Origin: Dyadobacter alkalitolerans DSM 23607
GTDB taxonomy: Bacteria; Bacteroidota; Bacteroidia; Cytophagales; Spirosomataceae
Direction: 5' to 3'
Assembly: GCF_000428845.1 (NCBI RefSeq)
Contig: NZ_AUAS01000003.1
Span: 248,001-312,000 of the forward strand
DNA length: 64,000 bases
Numbering within the stretch: the first letter of the stretch is position 1; every line of letters starts with the position of its first letter. The notes under the pieces were generated by a model that saw nothing but the letters and a program-made list of their open reading frames with translations, was not told the origin of the DNA and searched no databases. Made by a program: the position numbers and the translations under genes. Shown piece after piece: positions 54,589-62,740 of the stretch.

Positions 54589-55857
54589 ATGGCCACTTCA
54601 AAATACTATCTTAAAAAGCCAAAGCCAAATGGCAATTGCCTGATTTCCCTGTACTTCCGTTATGGTACTGAACAGGTTGTTGTTTCTACAAATCAGTTTA
54701 TAAAGCCCAAATCCTGGGACGCCAAAAACCAGCGGGCGAAAGCAAGCCATGAGGCATACTTGGAACTCAACGCCAACCTGGACCGATGGCGGAATGAAGT
54801 TCAGAAGATATACCAGCAGCGGCTTTATCAGAAGCTGCCGATTACTCCCGCCGATTTAAAACCGCTATTTGAGCGTGAGATCAGGACTGACAAATACGAA
54901 GCAGCTCCCGAGAAAGGTAAGCCAGGCCTGGCCGATTTCATTAGCAAATACATCAAGTCGGTAGAAGGATTCAAGAATGCTAATACGGTTAAAACTTACC
55001 GCTCGCACTTGAAGATGCTGATGGAATACCAGGTTGATGCGAAAAAGAAGAGTATTGCCTTCAACGACATCACGCTGGATTTCTATCATGATTTTAAACG
55101 GTTTATGGTCGAGGTTAAGAAGTATAACGAGAACACGCAGAACAAGCACACCGGGCTTTTGAAGTTCTTCCTGAACGAAGCAACTGAGCGGAAGGAAAAT
55201 GACAATATAGAGTTTAAGAGTCGACGATTTTCGACGCCCCGCAAGGAAGTGGACTCAATCTACCTAAATGAGGAAGAAATCAAGCTCTTGATGAAGCTTG
55301 ACCTGTCAGCTGAGCCAAGGTTGGAAAAAGTCAGGGATCTTTTTATTGTTGGCTGCTTTACCGGTTTACGTTTCTCCGATCTCACGACGATACAAGCTGA
55401 AAACATATCACCAGATTTCAAATATCTGAAAACGAAGACTATCAAGACGGACGAATTCCTGGAAATCCCTATCCACCCAATTGTCAGGAAAGTGATGGAA
55501 AAATATAAGGGTAAGACGCCAAACCACTTGCCACCGGTGATATCCAATCAGAAAATGAATGAGTATCTCAAAGAGATCGGCGAGAAAGCAAATCTAAGCG
55601 ATGATGTAGCTTTATTCGAGAAGAAGGGGAAAGTAAGAACTCAGAAAAAGGTAAGTAAGTTTTCATTAATTACGTCTCATACTGCCAGGCGATCGTTTGC
55701 AACGAACGAGTATCTCGCCGGCACACCGAGTTACGCGATTATGGCGATTACCGGTCACAGGACCGAAAAGGCATTTTTGACATATATTAAGGTAACTAAG
55801 AAACAGTATGCGCGGCAGCTTTCCGAGATCTGGAAAGAGCGCTTTAAAGATGAGTGA
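54589..55857 (+). CDS. Tyrosine recombinase (site-specific integrase of the element)
   Basis: 422 residues from the ATG at 54589. N-terminal arm-binding region (ISLYFRYGTEQVVVSTNQFIKPKSWDAKNQRAK), SAM-like core-binding domain with KTYRSHLKMLMEY near residue 145, then the catalytic domain: Arg in GCFTGLRFSDL, Lys region KTIKTDEFLEIP, HTARRSFATNEYLAG (H-x-x-R), GHRT and the nucleophile Tyr in FLTYIKV. The type is that of Bacteroidota tRNA-targeting elements. The next gene overlaps its stop. Confidence 0.95.
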   Translation: MATSKYYLKKPKPNGNCLISLYFRYGTEQVVVSTNQFIKPKSWDAKNQRAKASHEAYLELNANLDRWRNEVQKIYQQRLYQKLPITPADLKPLFEREIRTDKYEAAPEKGKPGLADFISKYIKSVEGFKNANTVKTYRSHLKMLMEYQVDAKKKSIAFNDITLDFYHDFKRFMVEVKKYNENTQNKHTGLLKFFLNEATERKENDNIEFKSRRFSTPRKEVDSIYLNEEEIKLLMKLDLSAEPRLEKVRDLFIVGCFTGLRFSDLTTIQAENISPDFKYLKTKTIKTDEFLEIPIHPIVRKVMEKYKGKTPNHLPPVISNQKMNEYLKEIGEKANLSDDVALFEKKGKVRTQKKVSKFSLITSHTARRSFATNEYLAGTPSYAIMAITGHRTEKAFLTYIKVTKKQYARQLSEIWKERFKDE

Positions 55858-55859
55858 TT

Positions 55860-56549
55860 ATGGCAGAACAAACTGATTACCAATCTGGCTACTCTGAGTT
55901 TGAAAGGTTCAAAAAGCACTTTGGATTAAAGCATCAAGACAGCCTGGAGTTCACTCCATATTTCCGTTACGAAATTGGAGAGGCGACACACCCATACCAT
56001 TTACACTTTCCGGAAAGGCCCACTCGAAGAAGGTATCAGAACGATATTATTAATCTGCTCTGCTATTTTAGCTCAGTCGAAGAGTCCATCGAGTGCCTTG
56101 AATATCATTACCATCATTTCGACGAAAAGGAGCGCTTTCTGCGCTACTTCAAATTCTCTCTACCCGCCAGGATTCAGCTGACTTCCGGCAAGGAGGATAA
56201 GATACGCCTTCAGACTTGCCTGGAATGGATTATCGACAACTACGAATCCTATAAGATGGAACCGGTCTATGTCGGAGCAAGAGCTGAAATAAAGGGCAAG
56301 GACAGGGACAAAATCCTGCGTCTGTTTTCCTTCCTTTTTAATGACATTAAAGATCCAAATGGGTCTGAGTATGCAATGAAGGCCACTAGTTTAGGTACTG
56401 CAATAGCACTACATCAATTTGAAAGCTTTAAAAATTCCGCTTTATCATCATTACAGAAGGAAGCGTCTGAGATTCGGACGGCAACGAATATCCCCGAACA
56501 CTTACAGGAGGAATTGAGAGCGTTTTTCTATGGTGCTCCTAACAAATAA
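55860..56549 (+). CDS. Unknown protein coupled to the integrase
   Basis: 229 residues from the ATG at 55860; a GTG at 55854 overlaps the integrase stop and may be used. It is soluble, rich in aromatic and charged residues (FERFKKHFGLKHQDSLEFTPYFRYEIGE, YHLHFPERPTRRRYQNDI), with a helical C-terminus. No family is recognised and no catalytic motif stands out. Tight coupling to the integrase suggests it is a core part of this element type or an integration helper. Confidence 0.75.
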   Translation: MAEQTDYQSGYSEFERFKKHFGLKHQDSLEFTPYFRYEIGEATHPYHLHFPERPTRRRYQNDIINLLCYFSSVEESIECLEYHYHHFDEKERFLRYFKFSLPARIQLTSGKEDKIRLQTCLEWIIDNYESYKMEPVYVGARAEIKGKDRDKILRLFSFLFNDIKDPNGSEYAMKATSLGTAIALHQFESFKNSALSSLQKEASEIRTATNIPEHLQEELRAFFYGAPNK

Positions 56550-56558
56550 CATTCAGTG

Positions 56559-57521
56559 ATGGACAATAAAGTTGAAATTTACCAATCCCGCGATGGCCAG
56601 ACTCAAATCGAAGTTGCATTTGGCGAGGGAACTGTTTGGCTTACTCGTGCCCAGCTGTCTGACCTATTTGGGCGGGATATAAAAACGGTTGGCAAGCATG
56701 TAAACAATGTGTTTGAAGAAGGAGAGCTCGACAAAGCTGCAGTTGTCGCAAATTTTGCGACAACTGCAGCTGATGGCAAAAAATACCAGGTAGATCATTA
56801 TAACCTCGATGTGATTATCTCCGTTGGTTACCGCGTTAAATCACGACAGGGTACTCAGTTCCGACAATGGGCAACCCAACGTCTAAAGGACTTCTTGATT
56901 CAAGGCTACGCAATAAACGAGCAACGGCTCTCACAGAAACAACAAGAAGTTCAAACCCTCAAAGACGGCATTCGGATACTAAGCAGAGCAATCGAGAATA
57001 AAGTGACCGAAACAGATTTTGCCTGGTTGGGACAATTTGCGAAGGGACTGGAATTGCTAGACGATTACGACCATGGACAGCTCGATGCTAAGGGGATAAG
57101 CACTAAACAGGCCGTGTATCCGGAGATATCAGACTACTATCGCGTGGTTGAAGCCATGAAGGCAGATTTTGATTCCGATGTTTTTGGAAAGGAAAAGGAC
57201 GGGAGCTTCCAGAGCGCATTGGTGCAAATCGGTAAAGGATTTGGGGATGTTGACTTTTATCCGTCCATTGAAGAGAAGGCAGCTACTTTGCTATACCTTA
57301 TTATCAAGAATCATGGTTTTGTGGATGGAAATAAGCGTATTGCTGCTGCATGCTTTTTACTCTTTCTGGAACTTAATCGCCTGTTAACGCCACAATCAGG
57401 AAATCCTATTATAAGCAATGAGGCACTTGCCAGCCTTACTTTGTTCGCAGCGAGCAGCAAGCCTGAGGAGATGGAAACAGTGAAGAAATTGGTGGTTAGC
57501 GTTCTAAATAGAAACCAATGA
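56559..57521 (+). CDS. RhuM family protein fused to a C-terminal Fic/Doc domain
   Basis: 320 residues. The N-terminal RhuM part: VWLTRAQLSDLFGRDIKTVGKHVNNVFEEGEL, then YQVDHYNLDVIISVGYRVKSRQGTQFRQWATQRLKDFLIQGYAIN near residue 77. The C-terminal part holds the Doc-type motif HGFVDGNKRIAAACFLLFL with His252, so it likely AMPylates or phosphorylates a target, as in toxin systems. No separate antitoxin is obvious, though the RhuM part may regulate it. The gene begins 9 bases after the unknown gene. Confidence 0.9.
   Translation: MDNKVEIYQSRDGQTQIEVAFGEGTVWLTRAQLSDLFGRDIKTVGKHVNNVFEEGELDKAAVVANFATTAADGKKYQVDHYNLDVIISVGYRVKSRQGTQFRQWATQRLKDFLIQGYAINEQRLSQKQQEVQTLKDGIRILSRAIENKVTETDFAWLGQFAKGLELLDDYDHGQLDAKGISTKQAVYPEISDYYRVVEAMKADFDSDVFGKEKDGSFQSALVQIGKGFGDVDFYPSIEEKAATLLYLIIKNHGFVDGNKRIAAACFLLFLELNRLLTPQSGNPIISNEALASLTLFAASSKPEEMETVKKLVVSVLNRNQ
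56735..56771. repeat. Perfect 18-bp inverted repeat inside the RhuM-Fic gene
   Basis: 56735-56752 is the exact reverse complement of 56754-56771, with a single T between. The palindrome lies in frame and encodes KAAVVANFATTAADG. As DNA it could extrude as a cruciform; as RNA it gives a very stable hairpin within the coding sequence. Confidence 0.95.
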
Positions 57522-57602
57522 ACCTTCCAGATTCTAACAAAATGCAAAATTACACCCAGCAGTCAGAAGCAAAAGTCATAATATAAAGCCCAATCTTTTG
57601 TT

Positions 57603-57680
57603 TACTGTAAAAGCAGTACATTGCATCAACAACACATTTGTAATAGACAGAAATGTATGAAAACATTATCTGCTGTAAAA
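57603..57680. promoter_or_regulatory. Possible control region of the methyltransferase operon
   Basis: TACTG/CAGTA inverted repeat at 57603-57618, with the core CTGTAAAA at 57605-57612 recurring at 57673-57680 close to the ATG. The 175-bp gap after the RhuM-Fic gene is A/T-rich and would hold the operon promoter. Confidence 0.25.
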
Positions 57681-57696
57681 ATCTCATGTTCTCATT

Positions 57697-58917
57697 ATGA
57701 GTAAGACGTTAAACTATATTGATCTTTTCGCAGGATGCGGGGGACTCTCCCTAGGTCTGCATAAATCCGGCTGGAAAGGTATTTTTGCAATTGAAAAGAG
57801 TCCAGACGCTTTCCTAACCCTTAGGCATAACCTAATAGACAAAAAAGGGCATTTCGATTGGCCAGCATGGTTGCCAATGAAAAATCTGGAAATTGATACC
57901 GTCTTAACAAATTATAAAGCGGAACTAACCGACCTCCGAGGCTCTGTTGACTTGATTGTGGGAGGGCCACCATGTCAAGGCTTTTCATCGGCGGGCAGAA
58001 GAAAAGAGAATGATGTGCGAAATGGACTTATTAAATCATATTTGCGATTTATAATGCACGTTCGTCCAAAAATGATATTTTTTGAAAATGTGAAGGGATT
58101 CACATTAAAATTTGAAAAGAATCGATCAAAGGGGGCAACCTACTCTGAATATGTGCTGAGGGTTTTAAGATTTCTGGGCTATCAAGTAGAAGGGAGAATG
58201 GTTGATTTTGCGAACTACGGTTTACCGCAACGGAGATCAAGATTCATCCTTGTTGGAATACGCAATGATATCGGCCTTTCAAATGACGTAGTTGCAAGCT
58301 CATTTTTTAACGAAATATTTGTTAAAAAAGAAGGGTTTTTAACTGACAAAGATTTACCCCTTCACCCAACATTAGGAAATGCAATTTCTGACCTTCTGAT
58401 GACAAACGGCTTGGTAGAAACTCCCGATAGGAAAAATTTCAAGACAGGAATATACTCGAAACCTGAGTCGAGATATCAGCAGTTTATGCGAAACGAATAT
58501 GATGAAAACATTCCAGATAGTCATAGTTTTCCAAAACATTCCAGTACGATACATGACAGGTTTAACTATCTCTTACAAAACAAAAACGGAAATAAGAGAA
58601 TAGATGACGATACTAGATCTCATTTGAAGATAAGTAAGCACACTACGATTCCCCTTTCGGAGAACATGGTTGCCCCGACAATAACCACCTTACCGGATGA
58701 CTATATACATTATAAAGAACCAAGAATTCTTACGGTAAGAGAATATGCCAGAATTCAAAGCTTTCCAGACTGGTTTGAATTTAAAGGGAAATATACAACG
58801 GGAGGAAAAGTAAGAACACAGCAAGTACCAAGGTATACCCAGATCGGAAATGCCATACCACCGCTTTTTGCTGAACAATGCGGCGACATCTTAAAAGGCT
58901 TTTTGAGTTATGAATAA
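57697..58917 (+). CDS. DNA (cytosine-5) methyltransferase
   Basis: 406 residues with the C5-methylase motifs in order: I DLFAGCGGLSLGL near residue 9, IV GGPPCQGFSSAGRRKENDVRN (catalytic C93), VI FFENVKGF (ENV 130-132), VIII QRRSRFILVGIR (178-189), IX VREYARIQSFPDWFEF, X QIGNAIPPLFAEQ near residue 385. The target-recognition region between VIII and IX is about 150 residues. No restriction endonuclease is adjacent; it overlaps the next gene by 8 bases. It may mark the host DNA in the proposed four-gene system. Confidence 0.96.
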   Translation: MSKTLNYIDLFAGCGGLSLGLHKSGWKGIFAIEKSPDAFLTLRHNLIDKKGHFDWPAWLPMKNLEIDTVLTNYKAELTDLRGSVDLIVGGPPCQGFSSAGRRKENDVRNGLIKSYLRFIMHVRPKMIFFENVKGFTLKFEKNRSKGATYSEYVLRVLRFLGYQVEGRMVDFANYGLPQRRSRFILVGIRNDIGLSNDVVASSFFNEIFVKKEGFLTDKDLPLHPTLGNAISDLLMTNGLVETPDRKNFKTGIYSKPESRYQQFMRNEYDENIPDSHSFPKHSSTIHDRFNYLLQNKNGNKRIDDDTRSHLKISKHTTIPLSENMVAPTITTLPDDYIHYKEPRILTVREYARIQSFPDWFEFKGKYTTGGKVRTQQVPRYTQIGNAIPPLFAEQCGDILKGFLSYE

Positions 58918-61246
58918 CGAATTTTTTAAAATAAGTTCCGAGCTGAAGAACTTAATCGGCAAAGATTTAATAACAGATAAAAATATCGCAGTATTCGAGT
59001 TGGTAAAAAATTCGTTTGATGCGAACGCCAGTGAAGTTAAAATTAGATTTAATAATCTTTACGGTAAAGATCCGAGCATTATTATTTCAGACGACGGAAA
59101 AGGAATGAGTTATGATGACTTAATTAACAAGTGGCTATTTGTTGGCTTTTCAGGTAAGCGAGATGGAACCGAAGACCTGATCGATGAAAACCAAAGAAAT
59201 AAAGATTACAGGCATAGAATTAGTCAAAATAAAAGCTTTGCAGGATCAAAGGGTGTTGGTCGATTCTCTTGCGATAGACTTGGTAGCAGACTTAAACTGA
59301 TCACTGTAAAAAACACTTCAAATAAGTCTATTGAATCACTTGAAGTCAATTGGAGAAGCTTTGAGAAAGACCAAAATATTGAATTTAAAGATGTTCCGAT
59401 TAAACATTCTTCATTAACATCTCTATTAAATCCAATTAAACATGGTACAATTTTAGAAATATATGATATTACCAAAGAATGGGACAGAGATGCTTTACTG
59501 AGTCTCAAAGACAAACTATCTAAATTAATCAAGCCTCAAAACTCATTAGAACGAAACTCCGAAAGACGATTCAGCATTACGCTAGACGTCCCGGATGAAA
59601 TGCAGCGCGATCTTGAAGTAGCAAATAGTATTGACAAAGGTGAAGGATGGACATATTACAATACGGTTAACGGCGAAATAAAAAACTTCATCTTTGATCA
59701 ATTAGGCCTTAAAACAACTAGAATTGAGACAAGTATTATCGACGATGGTAAGAATATAAAGACAGAGCTAATTGATCGAAATCAAAAAATATATTCAATA
59801 ATTGAAACAAACCCGTTCAATTATCTACAAAATATAAATATCAATTTATATTTTCTTAACCGATCAGCGAAGGCAACCTTTACTCAAAAGATGGGTACCC
59901 AACCGATAAATTACGGAAACGTTTTTATATATAAAAACGGATTTAGGGTTTATCCATTTGGCGAATCCAGAGATGATTCATTGGGTATCGACGCAAGAGG
60001 TACACAAGGGTATGCGAGGAACTTACAAACTCGTAACCTTATGGGTCAAATTGAGATCTACGATAAGAATGACACGTTAAAAGAGGTGACAAGTAGAGAC
60101 GGGGGCTTTGTGAAAAATTCAGCCTATTCCGAACTTCTGGATTTATTCTTCGAAAAGGCATTTAAACGTTTGGAAAAGTTTGTGGTAGATGTCGCAGAAT
60201 GGGGTGTCGACGATGAAAATCTAAAAGAATTATCTCAGGATAATATTAAGAAAAATTTAGTTAAATTAATAAGTAATATCTCTGATGAGAAATCTATAAT
60301 ACATATTGAATATAACAAAGATATCATAGAGATAATATCAAACCAAGAGGAAAAAAGTATAAAAAAAATAGTAAACAATTTTAGAAGAATTGCACGCGAT
60401 TCCGATGACATTTCGCTACTAAACGAGGCTAAAAAAATTGAGAATATTTTTAACGATTTCTCTGCACAACGGAAAAGCACTGAGCGAGAATTAGAAATTG
60501 TTAGAACGGAAAAGCGAGCAATTTCTCAGCAACTCGATCTTGAAAAACAAAAAAACAATTACTTTTCAGCAACTCGAAAGCTACTAAGTAAAGACGCAGA
60601 AGGTTTGATACACAACGTCAAAATTAATGCGCTCGAAATAGATGAACGAATCATCAAGATTCTGAGAGAAATTAAGGCCAACAAGCTTAACCAAACTCAG
60701 ATTATCTCGGAAATTTCGAAATTAAAATACTTTTCAAAGAAAATAGTGCACATCACAAAACTCGTCACCAGGGCAGATTTCAATAGTAATAGTGAAAAAG
60801 AAAGTATTGATATTGTCGAATACGTGAGTGAATACTTAGATAGCTACAATGAAATCTATGACCGAGATAGCTTAGAATTTATAGTCGAATCTTCTTCCAA
60901 TGGATTTACGCGATTTGTCAGTAAGTTAGATCTAGCTATTGTTTTTGATGATCTAGTAAATAATTCTGTAAAAGCGGGAGCAAAAAAAATCAAAGTTATC
61001 ATTGATAGTAAAATTAGAGATTCTGGATTAGATATTCTTTTTAGCGATGATGGTGAAGGTTTAACTAGGCAGTATTTAAACTCGTCTGAATCCATCTTCG
61101 ACTTAGGGATCACTTCTACAACTGGTTCCGGTATTGGATTACATACAGTTCGAGAGAAACTGGGTGAAATGAAGGCTAAAATTGAATTTGTCGGAAATGG
61201 CACGTTACTCAGAGGAGCATGCTTCAAAATACAATTTAGATCATGA
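58910..61246 (+). CDS. ATPase with two GHKL modules and a histidine-kinase-like centre
   Basis: 778 residues. N-terminal Hsp90/MORC-like GHKL ATPase: FELVKNSFDAN (28-40), DDGKGM (61-66), GSKGVGRFSCDRLG (112-125). A middle region of ~300 residues lacks recognised domains and includes coiled coil (510-555). H568 in GLIHNVKINALEID resembles a phospho-acceptor His. The C-terminal HATPase has DDLVNNSVKAGA (680-691), SDDGEGL (712-718) and GSGIGLHTV (739-747). No membrane segment: a cytoplasmic sensor. It overlaps the methylase by 8 and the receiver gene by 4 bases. Confidence 0.85.
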   Translation: MNNEFFKISSELKNLIGKDLITDKNIAVFELVKNSFDANASEVKIRFNNLYGKDPSIIISDDGKGMSYDDLINKWLFVGFSGKRDGTEDLIDENQRNKDYRHRISQNKSFAGSKGVGRFSCDRLGSRLKLITVKNTSNKSIESLEVNWRSFEKDQNIEFKDVPIKHSSLTSLLNPIKHGTILEIYDITKEWDRDALLSLKDKLSKLIKPQNSLERNSERRFSITLDVPDEMQRDLEVANSIDKGEGWTYYNTVNGEIKNFIFDQLGLKTTRIETSIIDDGKNIKTELIDRNQKIYSIIETNPFNYLQNININLYFLNRSAKATFTQKMGTQPINYGNVFIYKNGFRVYPFGESRDDSLGIDARGTQGYARNLQTRNLMGQIEIYDKNDTLKEVTSRDGGFVKNSAYSELLDLFFEKAFKRLEKFVVDVAEWGVDDENLKELSQDNIKKNLVKLISNISDEKSIIHIEYNKDIIEIISNQEEKSIKKIVNNFRRIARDSDDISLLNEAKKIENIFNDFSAQRKSTERELEIVRTEKRAISQQLDLEKQKNNYFSATRKLLSKDAEGLIHNVKINALEIDERIIKILREIKANKLNQTQIISEISKLKYFSKKIVHITKLVTRADFNSNSEKESIDIVEYVSEYLDSYNEIYDRDSLEFIVESSSNGFTRFVSKLDLAIVFDDLVNNSVKAGAKKIKVIIDSKIRDSGLDILFSDDGEGLTRQYLNSSESIFDLGITSTTGSGIGLHTVREKLGEMKAKIEFVGNGTLLRGACFKIQFRS

Positions 61247-61959
61247 GCGAAAAGAAGTTCGGAATATTCATTGATGACAATCCAAATGAATCCCAGATAG
61301 AGAACATCAAAAGTAACTTATTACCCAAACGTATTGATTTCAATTATGAGATCTTAAACCCGACAACATTCTCTATTGATGGTGAGGGCAATGTAGATAT
61401 AGATGAAATTTTTGATACTTTATTTACTGATCGCTACTTAAAAAGAACGGTTGACGTCATTGTATGCGATTATCATTTGGGCTTGTCTAACTTAAATGGC
61501 TTTCAAATGATTCGGAACATTAAGATCAGAAGTGGCGGCAGGGCTATACCAACTATTTTGTACTCCGCAAATATGGACGAAGTGATTGGAGATATCGTCG
61601 GAGGTATAGGTGAGTTTGGTCCTCAAAAAAAGCTTAATTCTGTAATTAAGAATGTCAAGGTTCTTATAGAAATGAATTTGGATGGATTAAGCAAAAAAGA
61701 AAATCTCGAAGAAGGACTACTTCGATTTTTTACTAATAATGTTTTCATTCTTGAGAATGAGCTTGAAAAACAACTTGAAAGATATAAAAGTTGGACGTTT
61801 CGCAGTACCTACCCACCGCTTGCTAATAAGACTATTGAGGAAGTTTTAGAACAGATAAGGATAAAGTCAAATACTGGAATAGGTTTCCAGAAAGCCTTAC
61901 TAGAAAGTGCCATTGCACAGCTAATCGAGATGAACTCCGAATTCAATATTGCCGAGTGA
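61243..61959 (+). CDS. Receiver-domain protein with an unknown C-terminal domain
   Basis: 238 residues. Receiver motifs: IDDNP (D11, D12), CDYHLGLSNLNGF (phospho-acceptor D76), PTILYSAN (S108) and PQKK (K129/K130). The length of the loop between strands 1 and 3 (residues 13-70) is greater than in most receivers. The remaining ~100 residues are helical and hold no DNA-binding motif that I recognise. It overlaps the kinase-like gene by 4 bases, so the two likely act as partners. Confidence 0.85.
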   Translation: MSEKKFGIFIDDNPNESQIENIKSNLLPKRIDFNYEILNPTTFSIDGEGNVDIDEIFDTLFTDRYLKRTVDVIVCDYHLGLSNLNGFQMIRNIKIRSGGRAIPTILYSANMDEVIGDIVGGIGEFGPQKKLNSVIKNVKVLIEMNLDGLSKKENLEEGLLRFFTNNVFILENELEKQLERYKSWTFRSTYPPLANKTIEEVLEQIRIKSNTGIGFQKALLESAIAQLIEMNSEFNIAE

Positions 61960-61960
61960 T

Positions 61961-62704
61961 ATGAGCAGAATTTTATGTATTTATCCAGATCACAAGTCAA
62001 CTAAGTTTCTCAATTCGATTCAGGTATCCATCAAACAGAACTTAGGGAATAAATTCCATTGCTATAAAGTTAAGCCGACGATGGAGTCACACGATAGGTG
62101 TCTTGCTGAAATTGCAGCCCACGATAATAATGAATCCATAATATTTTTAGGTCACGGCAAAAGCGACTCGCTTTTCGGTGCATCTTTCCCTAGTACCTGC
62201 GGAATGGTCTCTGATGACTATTTAGCTGAGAATCCACACGAGAAACATCTAAGTGAAGACTTTATAAATCCTGACAATATTTCAATTTTCAAAGAAAAGA
62301 AAATATTTTGTCTCACCTGCAACTCTGCTGATAGTTTAGGCGAACTCGCTATCGAGGCTGGGGCAAAAGTATTTCTTGGTTTTGGCGATATACCAACCGA
62401 AAATCATGCGGATCAAGATATTAGGTTGTATTTAGACCAATGGAAGTCACCAATGCCTGACAGGTTAACAAAAATTTTTAAGGGAGATATACAGGTAATT
62501 ATAAAGTCCAGTTTATTGGTAGGTTTAAATGAAAAACTATCTTATGAGGACGTGCGAAATATTATTATCCATAAAACAAATTTGAGAATTGATGACATAT
62601 TGAAACATCATAAAGGTATAAAGCGTAGGCGCCTTCTTTGTGATTACCTTTTTCAATTCAAGGAGGAAATGACAGTCTTTGGCAACTCAAATTTACTTAT
62701 CTGA
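61961..62704 (+). CDS. CHAT/caspase-fold peptidase-like protein
   Basis: 247 residues from the ATG at 61961, one base after the receiver gene stop. IIFLGHGKSDSLFG (His65 in GHG) and KKIFCLTCNSADSLGELAIEAGAKVFLGFGD (Cys120) have the order and spacing of the His-Gly and Cys dyad in clan CD peptidases such as CHAT and caspase-like proteins. The C-terminal ~100 residues are helical. A protease effector is plausible but unproven; a non-peptidase domain of similar shape cannot be excluded. Last gene of the operon. Confidence 0.65.
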   Translation: MSRILCIYPDHKSTKFLNSIQVSIKQNLGNKFHCYKVKPTMESHDRCLAEIAAHDNNESIIFLGHGKSDSLFGASFPSTCGMVSDDYLAENPHEKHLSEDFINPDNISIFKEKKIFCLTCNSADSLGELAIEAGAKVFLGFGDIPTENHADQDIRLYLDQWKSPMPDRLTKIFKGDIQVIIKSSLLVGLNEKLSYEDVRNIIIHKTNLRIDDILKHHKGIKRRRLLCDYLFQFKEEMTVFGNSNLLI

Positions 62705-62740
62705 TAGTCTTTTCTTATAATTTTTATCTTTTAATAATTC

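Noticed and set aside
57697..58917. Classical type II restriction-modification system
   Set aside because: The methylase is followed by signalling-type proteins and there is no recognisable restriction endonuclease on either side within the window.
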